Source: Candidatus Heimdallarchaeota archaeon
GTDB lineage: Archaea; Asgardarchaeota; Heimdallarchaeia; Heimdallarchaeales; Heimdallarchaeaceae
Assembly: GCA_023135215.1 (NCBI GenBank)
Contig: JAGLTP010000695.1
Coordinates: 1 to 11,693, forward strand
Reading direction: 5' to 3'
Length of the DNA stretch: 11,693 nucleotides
Translations under genes and position numbers: made by a program
Notes under the pieces: generated by a model
The model's input: only the letters and a program-made list of their open reading frames with translations
Database searches by the model: none
What the model was told of the DNA's origin: nothing
Shown: positions 1 to 7,006 of the stretch, in pieces
Layout: each line of letters opens with the position of its first letter
How positions within the stretch are numbered: the stretch's first letter is position 1

Positions 1-171
1 AATATAATTGGGGAAATGGTTGAAGCAACTGAATTTCCACAATTAGCTCAGAAATATTATGTTATGGGAGTTCCAAAAACTGTGATTAATGAAGGTGCAG
101 TTCAGTTTGAAGGAGCTTATCCTGAGGATCAATTTATAGAAAAAGTAATGGAAGCTTACGAAAAAGCGTAA
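1..171 (+). CDS. Thioredoxin-fold protein, C-terminal end; probably archaeal protein disulfide oxidoreductase (partial)
   Basis: Only the last 56 codons and the TAA stop (169-171) lie in the window; frame 1 is open from the first base. The visible part reads as the second half of a thioredoxin/glutaredoxin fold: a helix ending in a Gln-Lys-Tyr-Tyr segment, then Val-Met-Gly-Val-Pro-Lys-Thr, which carries the cis-proline that lies beside the active-site CxxC in this fold, then two short strands (TVINEG, VQFEGAY) and a final helix (DQFIEKVMEAYEKA). That ending, with a Gly-Ala-(Tyr)-Pro-Glu turn before the last helix, resembles the C-terminal unit of the two-domain archaeal protein disulfide oxidoreductases, which form or shuffle disulfides in the cytoplasm. 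The catalytic CxxC is outside the window, so a plain thioredoxin or glutaredoxin remains possible. The gene converges on the membrane-protein gene that ends 18 bp downstream. Confidence 0.75.
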   Translation, partial: NIIGEMVEATEFPQLAQKYYVMGVPKTVINEGAVQFEGAYPEDQFIEKVMEAYEKA

Positions 172-206
172 TTCTTTCTTCCTTTCTTTTTATTCTGTTT
201 TTTCTT
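172..206 (+). terminator. T-rich terminator region for the thioredoxin-fold gene
   Basis: Right after the stop codon the + strand is a pyrimidine-rich run with repeated TTCTTT, CTTTTTA and TTTTTTC tracts. Archaeal RNA polymerase terminates at such T tracts without needing a hairpin. The tract runs past position 190 into the end of the convergent gene, where it is the complement of GAA/AAA codons of a Glu/Lys-rich tail, so the coding sequence of one gene probably serves as the terminator of the other. No hairpin was seen. Confidence 0.45.
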
Positions 207-1212
207 CTTCTGTTGTATCTAATTCATCAGTTTTAGTAGATTCTTCTATGATTTCCTCTTGTACGGTTTCTTCTACTACTGTTTCTTCTACACTTCTCTT
301 TTCTTCTTCTTCATAGTACTCTTCTTCTTTTTCGAATTTACCTTTCTCAGCTTTGAGTTTCTTGAATTTCTGTTTAACAAGGTCAAGTACAGTTTTCTTT
401 TGGATATCTACTTCTCTGATTTTTTTAACAATATCAGCCTCTTCCATAACTTCCTTAGTTTCTTTTTCTTCCTCAATTTCGAGCGATTCAATATAATCTC
501 TCATCATAGTAAATCTCATGTTTAGTGATTTGTAGGATTCAAACGCATCTACAGAGTCAATTTGCTTGTCAACTGCTTGTAGTTCGAGAAGATATTGCTG
601 TAATTGCAAAGCTTGATGTTCTAACTGATCTATGACTCTAAACATTTTACTTCTATATTCTTTATCAAACTCCTGAGCTTGTTTTTCTTTCTCTTCCAGT
701 TTTTCTTCTTTTGATTTTCTTCCCCAAATAGCAATGTGAATTTTACCATAGGCTAGAAGTAAGAATGGGAGCGCACATAACTCAATAATTACCGGGATGA
801 GGAATATTACTGGAATTGTAACAAAGAACGGTACTGCAGGGAGGGAATTCAGCAGAGGGTTTAACGTCCTTTCAAAGTTTTCCACTGTTTCCTTAAGAAT
901 TAGTATAACTGCACTATACAACACAACAGCTAGTATGGATAGTAAGAATGATTTCAACAAAGATCCAAGCATATCAAAAGTTGATTGTAGAGTAACCTCA
1001 TCTCTATAATGATAAACACATTCTGTCACTGCAATAAGAGCTGCTAAAAATGACAAAGGAACAGCAAGTATAGTTAATGTTAACGTTGCTTGATTATACG
1101 AAAAAAATACAATTATTAGTAGACTAAAAATCGCACCAACAACGAATGCAAAAATACTTTGGTTGAGATTTCTAGCCATCCTTTCATATGGCATAATTAT
1201 CACAATGTTCAT
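190..1212 (-). CDS. Multi-pass membrane protein with cytoplasmic coiled coil and acidic tail, function unknown
   Basis: I do not recognise a named family. From the first ATG the product is 340 residues. Hydrophobic segments lie at about 18-37, 43-65, 84-106 and 124-155 (the last is long and Pro-containing, perhaps two passes or a re-entrant loop), giving four or five membrane spans in the first half. From about residue 163 the protein is soluble and highly charged: a predicted coiled coil rich in Leu/Gln/Glu (about 165-290), then a tail of about 45 residues that is mostly Glu with Thr and Val. Lys/Arg just after the last span suggest that the tail is cytoplasmic. In-frame ATGs at 1212, 1194 and 1179 make the start uncertain; the last would give a protein starting Met-Ala-Arg-Asn, 11 residues shorter and still with all spans. 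The gene is transcribed divergently from the metallophosphoesterase gene. A membrane scaffold or tether is a guess from shape only. Confidence 0.8.
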   Translation of the reverse strand: MNIVIIMPYERMARNLNQSIFAFVVGAIFSLLIIVFFSYNQATLTLTILAVPLSFLAALIAVTECVYHYRDEVTLQSTFDMLGSLLKSFLLSILAVVLYSAVILILKETVENFERTLNPLLNSLPAVPFFVTIPVIFLIPVIIELCALPFLLLAYGKIHIAIWGRKSKEEKLEEKEKQAQEFDKEYRSKMFRVIDQLEHQALQLQQYLLELQAVDKQIDSVDAFESYKSLNMRFTMMRDYIESLEIEEEKETKEVMEEADIVKKIREVDIQKKTVLDLVKQKFKKLKAEKGKFEKEEEYYEEEEKRSVEETVVEETVQEEIIEESTKTDELDTTEEEKTE

Positions 1213-1297
1213 ATTTTAAAAAAAGGTTTTCCATGAAGGAAAAGGATAATTATTTTGTAAAACGCTATAATGATATGCTTTTGAGCTTGGATAATCC

Positions 1298-1306
1298 TTT
1301 TTAATA
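1298..1306 (+). promoter_or_regulatory. TATA box of the metallophosphoesterase gene
   Basis: The sequence TTTTTAATA, preceded by AATCC (a possible BRE), is centred about 30 nt before the ATG at 1332. That is the expected spacing from an archaeal TATA box to a start site at or just before the start codon, so the mRNA is probably leaderless or nearly so. No Shine-Dalgarno sequence is seen before the ATG, which agrees. Confidence 0.6.
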
Positions 1307-1331
1307 CTAAAAACTAATTTCCATCGATATT

Positions 1332-2660
1332 ATGAAAATGAAATCAACAGCAATCTTTCTAGTTCTTACAATTTTTTTGATGAGTTCTTTATATTTACAA
1401 ACTGGAATCAGAGAAGTTAACGCAAAATTAAGTAATGATGATGATTTCCAATTCCAAGTAGATCAATACAATGCTACATCTTCAAGAGATTATTTTAATG
1501 AATCAAAACATCCAAGATATCCACTGGTTACACAACCTTTTGGTATGATTCAATATCCACACAAAGCTTTACCAACAATTATAGAATTCAATGAAGAATT
1601 CAATATAGCAATTCAAGCTACTAAATCAGCTACAGATTGGTTATTTACTTTAATTGATGGGATAACATCAGTAAACTTAGAGATAATAGATTCAGAATAT
1701 ACAAACGATCAAAGAATATTCACTGTTTCTCCATCCCAAAATACGGTGGGGTTGTATGATTTACAATTGAATTGCAGCGAAGGTGATGACTATCAGACAC
1801 ATGCTGTAAAAATTGTTGAAGAGAAGACGTATCCTTATACTTTTATTCAAATATCTGATTTACATTTTCCTACTTATTATGGTACAGGAATAAATACAAC
1901 AGAAATCAACTTAGAGGAAATTGAAAAAATACGCTTATTGAATCCTGATTTTGTTATCTGTACCGGTGATCTAGTTCAAGGTCCACAATTAATGTTTTTT
2001 AATCCGGAAACAGGTAAACCAATGTCTATGAAATCACAAATTAGATTAGGTCTGTGGGCTCTTGATTTGCTGAATGTTCCTGTTTATTATATCGCTGGAA
2101 ATCATGAATTTTCCCCATCTAACCTTGTTCCTGATGATCTTACAGAGGCTTGGCATTATTATCTTGGACCTCATAGATATCAGAGTTTTGATTATCTTGA
2201 ATGGTCTTATGTTGGATTTGGCTCAGATTCTCCAGGATTATATGCTGACGAAAAAGATGCGCTAAAAGCGATATTAAATGAAGTAGCAGGAAAAGCCAAT
2301 ATTCTCTATTATCATTTCGATTTTGCTGGAGACGCTACTGAATTTATCAACAAATATCCAATTGAAGTTGGTATATATGGGCATCACCATGAAGTCACAG
2401 GAGAATTAAGAAGTACAAGTGTAGAGATCTATTATAAGGGTGACACTCTGTATCATCTCCAAGGTCCTTTGTACGGAAGATACTTCGAACTATTCACTAT
2501 TAATAATGAGACTAGTTTAACTCTAAATAATACAATACATAACTTCATTTTAGAACCCTATACTCCAGAAAAAACAAGTACTAGTGCTCATCTAATCATG
2601 CTAAGTGCTTTTTTTGTTATTAGCCTTATTATCAGAAGAAAAAGGAGAAACAACATCTAA
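1332..2660 (+). CDS. Exported calcineurin-like metallophosphoesterase with C-terminal membrane anchor
   Basis: The 442-residue protein has all blocks of the calcineurin-type metallophosphoesterase fold in order: Asp-Leu-His at 176-178 (DxH), Gly-Asp-Leu at 212-214 (GDxx), Gly-Asn-His-Glu at 256-259 (GNHE), a metal-site His at 328 (YYHFDF) and Gly-His-His-His at 350-353 (GHxH). These bind a dinuclear metal centre that hydrolyses phosphoesters; the substrate cannot be read from the sequence. Residues 1-31 form a signal peptide (Lys-rich start, long hydrophobic core, Val-Asn-Ala near the likely cleavage site). Residues 50-165 look like a beta-sandwich domain that may shape the substrate site. 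A second hydrophobic helix near 422-435 followed by Arg-Arg-Lys-Arg-Arg at the C-terminus predicts an anchor with the catalytic domain outside the cell. Several Asn-X-Ser/Thr sites (for example Asn-Ala-Thr, Asn-Glu-Ser, Asn-Thr-Thr) fit surface N-glycosylation. The layout recalls the TMEM62-like group; that assignment is tentative. Confidence 0.88.
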   Translation: MKMKSTAIFLVLTIFLMSSLYLQTGIREVNAKLSNDDDFQFQVDQYNATSSRDYFNESKHPRYPLVTQPFGMIQYPHKALPTIIEFNEEFNIAIQATKSATDWLFTLIDGITSVNLEIIDSEYTNDQRIFTVSPSQNTVGLYDLQLNCSEGDDYQTHAVKIVEEKTYPYTFIQISDLHFPTYYGTGINTTEINLEEIEKIRLLNPDFVICTGDLVQGPQLMFFNPETGKPMSMKSQIRLGLWALDLLNVPVYYIAGNHEFSPSNLVPDDLTEAWHYYLGPHRYQSFDYLEWSYVGFGSDSPGLYADEKDALKAILNEVAGKANILYYHFDFAGDATEFINKYPIEVGIYGHHHEVTGELRSTSVEIYYKGDTLYHLQGPLYGRYFELFTINNETSLTLNNTIHNFILEPYTPEKTSTSAHLIMLSAFFVISLIIRRKRRNNI

Positions 2661-2667
2661 TCTCCTA

Positions 2668-2675
2668 TTTTTTTT
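2668..2675 (+). terminator. T8 terminator after the metallophosphoesterase gene
   Basis: An uninterrupted run of eight T begins 7 nt after the TAA stop at 2658-2660 and is followed by CCC. A T run of this length just beyond a stop is a typical archaeal intrinsic terminator. It separates this gene from purB, which has its own leader. Confidence 0.6.
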
Positions 2676-2724
2676 CCCTAACAATAGAGGTCAAATTTAT
2701 ATTATACAATAATAATACTCAGTT

Positions 2725-2743
2725 GTTGTTTATACTAAGCAAC
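2725..2743 (+). other. Small inverted repeat in the purB 5' region
   Basis: GTTGTTT (2725-2731) can pair with AAGCAAC (2737-2743), seven pairs including one G-U, around a 5-nt loop. If transcription starts from the AT-rich box near 2693-2706, this hairpin lies at the start of the purB leader. If the TTTATA at 2729-2734 is the TATA box, the repeat would instead surround it like an operator. The sequence does not decide between these, and chance is possible in AT-rich DNA. Confidence 0.3.
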
Positions 2744-2754
2744 AGAATTTGATT

Positions 2755-2760
2755 AAAGGG
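2755..2760 (+). promoter_or_regulatory. Shine-Dalgarno site of purB
   Basis: AAAGGG lies 8 nt before the ATG at 2769. Together with the AT-rich box at about 2693-2706 (AATTTATATTATAC) it suggests a leadered mRNA, unlike the leaderless neighbours. It supports the start at 2769. Confidence 0.5.
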
Positions 2761-2768
2761 ATAAAGAT

Positions 2769-4061
2769 ATGCTTGAGATTAATAGATACAAAACTTCCTT
2801 GAATGAATTATTTTCTGAAAAGAAGAAATTTGAATTTCAATTATTAGTGGAAAAGGAATTAGCTTATGCTAATTTCAAGGTAGGGAAGATACCAAAGGAA
2901 GCAAATGAAGTAATTCAAGCTCGTTGTAATTCAGAAAATGTAAAACTTGAGAGAGTTAAAGAAATCGAAAAGGAAATACACCACGATTTGATGAGTGTAG
3001 TCCTAGCAATCTCTGAGCAATGTGGTGAGTATGGAGGGTATATTCATTTGGGTGCTACTTCTTACGACATTCAGGATACAGTTAGGGGATTACAATTAAC
3101 TCAAGCAAAAAACACCATTCTTGAAACCCTGAATAAAACGATTGAAATTGTCTCTAATTTAGCTCTTAAATATAAGAATCTTGTATGCATCGGAAGAACA
3201 CATGGTGTTCATGCTATTCCAACTACCTATGGTATGAAATTTGGGAATTTCCTTAATGAACTTACTTTAGCTAAGGAAGTTCTTGAAAATGCTAAAGTAA
3301 ACTACGGCAAGATGTCAGGTGCTGTAGGGACTTATGCTTCGTTTGGTACGATGGAAATTGAAAAAATAGTTCTTGAAAGATTGAATTTAGAAAAACAGCC
3401 AATAACTACGCAAATAATCTCACGTGTAATATATTCAAAATATATTTACTCTTTAAGCCTAATTGCAACTGTTCTGGATCATTTTGCTAGAGAAATAAGA
3501 AATCTCCAAAGAACAGAGATTGATGAAGTAAGAGAATCCTTCACAGAGGTTCAAGTAGGCTCTTCAACAATGCCACAAAAGAGGAATCCTGAAAAAAGTG
3601 AAAGAATATGTGGTTTGGCTAGAATAATCAGGGGTCATATCCAAACATCTATGGACAATATCTGTTCAGAGCATGAGAGAGATTTGACTAATTCCAGCTC
3701 TGAGAGGATAATTGTTTCGGAAACATCAATTCTAACACACTTCATACTTTTAGAAATGAATAAAATACTTCAGTCTCTCTACCTTAACTTACCCAAAATA
3801 GAAGAAAATCTACATCTCAGAAAGGGGGCACAATGTGCGGAGCATCTTATGATAAGGATGGCAGATAAAATAGGAAGACAAAAAGCTCACGAGCTTTTGA
3901 AGAATTTATCAAACGAAGACGATTTTATGCAAGCAGTTAAGAACAATTCTGTTATCTCTCAATACTTCAGCGAAAAGGAAATTGACGAAATTTTAGATCC
4001 TAAGAATTATGTTGGTTTATCTTCAAAGATAGTTGAGCATATAACTAGCGCTGATAATTAA
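2769..4061 (+). CDS. purB: Adenylosuccinate lyase
   Basis: The 430-residue product is a full-length member of the fumarase/aspartase superfamily and matches adenylosuccinate lyase, which removes fumarate from SAICAR and from adenylosuccinate in de novo purine and AMP synthesis. Motifs in order: IHHDLMSVV at about 67-75; His93-Leu-Gly-Ala-Thr-Ser; Thr144-His145-Gly-Val-His148-Ala, holding the catalytic histidine region; Gly-Lys-Met-Ser-Gly-Ala-Val-Gly-Thr-Tyr near 181; the signature loop Ser265-Ser-Thr-Met-Pro-Gln-Lys-Arg-Asn-Pro274 with the catalytic serine; and His302-Glu-Arg-Asp-Leu with a following Ser-Ser-Glu-Arg. These are PurB-like rather than argininosuccinate lyase- or fumarase-like. 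The enzyme is normally a cytoplasmic homotetramer with active sites formed by three subunits. No other pur gene is in the window, so it appears to be a stand-alone unit; it converges with the TPR gene 21 bp downstream. Confidence 0.95.
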   Translation: MLEINRYKTSLNELFSEKKKFEFQLLVEKELAYANFKVGKIPKEANEVIQARCNSENVKLERVKEIEKEIHHDLMSVVLAISEQCGEYGGYIHLGATSYDIQDTVRGLQLTQAKNTILETLNKTIEIVSNLALKYKNLVCIGRTHGVHAIPTTYGMKFGNFLNELTLAKEVLENAKVNYGKMSGAVGTYASFGTMEIEKIVLERLNLEKQPITTQIISRVIYSKYIYSLSLIATVLDHFAREIRNLQRTEIDEVRESFTEVQVGSSTMPQKRNPEKSERICGLARIIRGHIQTSMDNICSEHERDLTNSSSERIIVSETSILTHFILLEMNKILQSLYLNLPKIEENLHLRKGAQCAEHLMIRMADKIGRQKAHELLKNLSNEDDFMQAVKNNSVISQYFSEKEIDEILDPKNYVGLSSKIVEHITSADN

Positions 4062-4082
4062 AAGATGCATTGATTCTTTTAT

Positions 4083-6596
4083 CTATAGATTTTCTAAAAT
4101 CTCACTTTCGGTGCTGAGAAGGTTTTCCAGAATTATTGCTCTACCTGCTTTCTCCAACAATTCCATCAAAGCAATTTGAGGTGATTCAAATTTCCTTGGG
4201 GTTGCAAAAACACTTTGAATTTTTACTCCTTCCAAACCAAACCATTCAGCCATATTATATTGAAGAATAAGTAGAAAGTTTCCAAATTCTTCGATACCTG
4301 TTTTTGCGAAATATTCAGAAGCTTGGACTATAATTTCATTATGGTCCTCTCCTTCCTTAGTAATGATTTGCCACAATAAGTTTACTAAAAATGATAATCC
4401 TTTCAAATAGTAGAAATTTGATTCATTTACAATACCATTGATTAGTCCTAGATAATTATTTACTTCTTCAGAAACAAAAGGCTGATCCAAATTTTCTTTG
4501 TAAATCTCTACTATGATTCTTATTAGATTAAATAATACGCCTACAGAAATTAGTTTATCGATTTCTAGGGCTTCTTGCAAAGTACTAATCAAAGATCCAT
4601 ATGCATCATTATACTCTCCTTTATGAATCTGCTTGATCCCATTAAGGAAACTAATCCAGACTCTAGCAGTTTCAATTCCCTCACTCTCTTTTTCTCCAAG
4701 CTTCTCTATAACTTCTTCGAATAATTCTTCTTTATTATTGAAAATATAGAGAAGACCTTTTTCCGCTAAAATATCGACTAAAATGTTCTCCAAACCATTT
4801 TCAAAAAGAAATCTTTCTGCATATTTGTAATCATCTATGATTTTATCATAATTTTCTAAATATAAATTAATTCGAGCTCTATTAAGATTGATAATAACAT
4901 TTTCAACCAAATTATTAGCTTCAATTGTAATGTCTTGAACCTTCTTATACCGAATCACGCTCTCTTGGAAATCACCCTTCAGGGCGAGTATATCTGCTAT
5001 CTTTCTTAAACACCTTACTCTTTTGTTTCTATCGAAAACATCCGAATAATGACTATATGAAGATCGAAGTTTGACAAGTGCTTCATCATATCTTCCTTCT
5101 TGTATATCAAAAGATGCTTGAAGTTCTTTAATTTCAGCAATTTTCATGCTGTCAGAGATTTTCAGATAGAAATCTTTCGCTTCATCAAGGTGATTTTCTG
5201 CTTTACTATTATCTCCTAGTCTGGTATATGCTTCTGCAATTAAAACATCGCAGTTTGCTTGACTTTCTGCATCTCCAACTTCAAAGTATAAAATTTGGCA
5301 AGCTTTTAAGATCAAAATTTGTCTCTTTATATCATCATTTCTACTAATAGCAATTTGAGCTCTTAATCTCAATGAATCAGTTTTTCCTCTTTGATATTGA
5401 ATCTCTTCAGATAAAGTCTCAATTTGATCCACCCTTTTTAATGCGTTTTCTATGTTGCCTTGTCTATAATCACCAATAGCTATTTGCACTAGAGCCCTAG
5501 TAAATTGTCTTTTATTAGCAATATTCACAACATGATTGTATGCTTTATCGTAAACTTTCTGCGCTTCTTCTTTCTCGTTAGTAATTATATGACTATCAGC
5601 TAAAGCTAAAAGAGCTAGGAAGCTTCTATTGTAGTCGTGGTATTGATTAGCATAAGCATAAGAAGTGTTTAAACTCTCTCTTGCAAGCTTATGGTGCCCT
5701 AATTTCTTCAAAATTTGTCCTCGAATGAAATTTCCTTTTATAAGATAATATTGAGATATACCTTGTAATCTATCAATTGTTTGTGCAGAGAGTATGTTTC
5801 CTTTTTTCAACTCACCTTTCAGATAATATGCATAAGCTAACCCTAAATCGGATGCTCCAGTAAGAGGAACATTGGATAAATTCTCTGCTAGTTCTTTTGT
5901 TCTTGTGTATATTTTTTCTGAGGAAATAAAATCAGAAGAATCTAATTTTTGTTCTCCAATTGTTAATAAAGCTATTAGTTGCCAGAATTGATCTTTTGCT
6001 TCTTTCCTATTTTCAATAAATTCCTCAATCTTCTTGAGTCCTTCTACATTATTTGCAGATTGTTGCTCAACCAGTCCTTCAGCAAAGTCTTTAATTTGTT
6101 GTAATTGTCCTGGAATGAGTCTACTTTGCCTTTCATCAAAAATAGCGATAATCATAGCTTTGTAATTGTCAATATTCTCTGTGTTTCCAATCGACAATTT
6201 TAGATAAATAATCCAGAATAACGCTTCTATTAAAGGTACTAGATCAGAACTTTCATTCTCAATAATATGATCTAAATGGCTAAAAGCTTGATCAACCTCA
6301 CCTATTTCAAATAGAGCTACACTTCCCCAAACCCGTGTTCCAGGAATTGATTCAGAAATACATTTTATTGCGAGGTCGTATTGACCAACAATCACACCAA
6401 TCTTGCTGGCTAAGTATTTCAGCTCATCATCGTTTTCATAAACAGGATCATCAACCAAATTCCAAAGTATTCTACCAATCTGCTTTGAAGCTTCAGCAGA
6501 AAAGTTACCTTCAAGGGTTTGAATCAAGAATTCTCTTAATTCAGGACTTATTCTGTTCTGATGAGCTATAATTTCTGGTGGGATGGTTTCTGCCAT
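4083..6596 (-). CDS. Large TPR-type helical repeat protein, function unknown
   Basis: The 837-residue product has no signal peptide or membrane segment. It consists almost wholly of paired amphipathic helices with TPR-type spacing. The clearest repeats run from about residue 280 to 560 at roughly 40-residue intervals, with recurring small residue/Leu-Gly/Ala/Tyr patterns such as IRGQILKKLGHHKLARESL, LIAEAYTRLGDNSKAENHL, LQASFDIQEGRYDEALVKL and IADILALKGDFQESVIRYK. These resemble the longer 40-residue TPR class seen in scaffold proteins and in the sensor parts of some regulators. The ends (1-190 and 600-837) are helical but more diverged. I see no kinase, AAA/STAND ATPase, HTH, protease or CHAT domain. 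A protein-protein interaction scaffold is the safe reading; the partner is unknown. The start is the ATG at 6596, with a TATA-like GTTTTTAG about 26-33 nt upstream (6622-6629). Confidence 0.85.
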   Translation of the reverse strand: MAETIPPEIIAHQNRISPELREFLIQTLEGNFSAEASKQIGRILWNLVDDPVYENDDELKYLASKIGVIVGQYDLAIKCISESIPGTRVWGSVALFEIGEVDQAFSHLDHIIENESSDLVPLIEALFWIIYLKLSIGNTENIDNYKAMIIAIFDERQSRLIPGQLQQIKDFAEGLVEQQSANNVEGLKKIEEFIENRKEAKDQFWQLIALLTIGEQKLDSSDFISSEKIYTRTKELAENLSNVPLTGASDLGLAYAYYLKGELKKGNILSAQTIDRLQGISQYYLIKGNFIRGQILKKLGHHKLARESLNTSYAYANQYHDYNRSFLALLALADSHIITNEKEEAQKVYDKAYNHVVNIANKRQFTRALVQIAIGDYRQGNIENALKRVDQIETLSEEIQYQRGKTDSLRLRAQIAISRNDDIKRQILILKACQILYFEVGDAESQANCDVLIAEAYTRLGDNSKAENHLDEAKDFYLKISDSMKIAEIKELQASFDIQEGRYDEALVKLRSSYSHYSDVFDRNKRVRCLRKIADILALKGDFQESVIRYKKVQDITIEANNLVENVIINLNRARINLYLENYDKIIDDYKYAERFLFENGLENILVDILAEKGLLYIFNNKEELFEEVIEKLGEKESEGIETARVWISFLNGIKQIHKGEYNDAYGSLISTLQEALEIDKLISVGVLFNLIRIIVEIYKENLDQPFVSEEVNNYLGLINGIVNESNFYYLKGLSFLVNLLWQIITKEGEDHNEIIVQASEYFAKTGIEEFGNFLLILQYNMAEWFGLEGVKIQSVFATPRKFESPQIALMELLEKAGRAIILENLLSTESEILENL

Positions 6597-6621
6597 TAAG
6601 AATCATCTGACTTATAACAAT

Positions 6622-6629
6622 CTAAAAAC
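6622..6629 (-). promoter_or_regulatory. Possible TATA box of the TPR gene
   Basis: On the minus strand GTTTTTAG is centred about 29 nt upstream of the ATG at 6596, fitting a leaderless transcript. The match to a TATA box is weak; the T tract further upstream (6646-6652) is more easily read as the terminator of the preceding gene. Confidence 0.35.
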
Positions 6630-6645
6630 ATAACTGTTGTATAAT

Positions 6646-6652
6646 AAAAAAA
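6646..6652 (-). terminator. T7 terminator after the NifU-like gene
   Basis: On the minus strand a T7 tract begins 12 nt past the stop codon at 6665-6667, flanked by AT-rich DNA. This is a plausible archaeal terminator and argues that the NifU-like and TPR genes are separate units despite the 68-bp gap. Confidence 0.45.
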
Positions 6653-6664
6653 CTTTATGTAATT

Positions 6665-6913
6665 CTAAGATGTTCTCATAGCTTCAAGATTGACGTTGAC
6701 AACCTCTTTGACTCCAGGGACACGTTCTTTTAGAAGTTTTTCAACATAACCTGTTAAAGTTAGCTGACTATAGGGACAACCTCTACAAGCTCCTTGCAAC
6801 TCTACTCTAACGATTCCAGTTTCTTCATCTACTTCAACTAAATCGATGTCTCCACCGTCTTGTTGAAGAGCTACACGAATTTCATTTAATGTGGCTTGAA
6901 CTTTTTCTTTCAT
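6665..6913 (-). CDS. NifU C-terminal-domain (Nfu-type) iron-sulfur cluster protein
   Basis: The product is 82 residues from the ATG at 6913; an in-frame GTG at 6922 would add three residues but is a less likely start. It is a stand-alone NifU-like domain: a first helix (ATLNEIRVALQQ), then Asp-Gly-Gly-Asp-Ile-Asp-Leu-Val, a strand pair, and Gly-Ala-Cys43-Arg-Gly-Cys46-Pro-Tyr-Ser followed by Thr-Leu and a C-terminal helix ending near Pro-Gly-Val. The CxxC cysteines of two subunits together hold a [4Fe-4S] cluster that is passed to apo-proteins in the cytoplasm. The length is normal for the single-domain Nfu form. No SUF or ISC genes are adjacent, which is common for archaeal Nfu. It shares orientation with the NTP phosphatase gene upstream, but the 93-bp gap holds a TATA-like box, so it is probably transcribed alone. 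Confidence 0.92.
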   Translation of the reverse strand: MKEKVQATLNEIRVALQQDGGDIDLVEVDEETGIVRVELQGACRGCPYSQLTLTGYVEKLLKERVPGVKEVVNVNLEAMRTS

Positions 6914-6956
6914 TACAATCACAATAATCTATAGTTGGTATTGCTTATCAAATAGC

Positions 6957-6967
6957 ATTTATAAAAT
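6957..6967 (-). promoter_or_regulatory. TATA box of the NifU-like gene
   Basis: On the minus strand ATTTTATAAAT is a good archaeal TATA box, centred about 49 nt upstream of the ATG at 6913. That leaves a short leader of roughly 20-25 nt, in which I see no clear Shine-Dalgarno sequence. Confidence 0.5.
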
Positions 6968-7006
6968 GTGCTTTCTATACAAAAACAATCAAAACGAGTA
7001 CCCTTT

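Noticed and set aside
259..525. Phe/Leu-rich 88-residue open frame on the plus strand
   Set aside because: It is antisense to the acidic coiled-coil tail of the membrane-protein gene; the poly-Phe composition is an artefact of complementing GAA/AAA codons.
2074..2265. 63-residue open frame inside the metallophosphoesterase gene
   Set aside because: It is a shifted frame within a gene whose catalytic motifs are all in the main frame.
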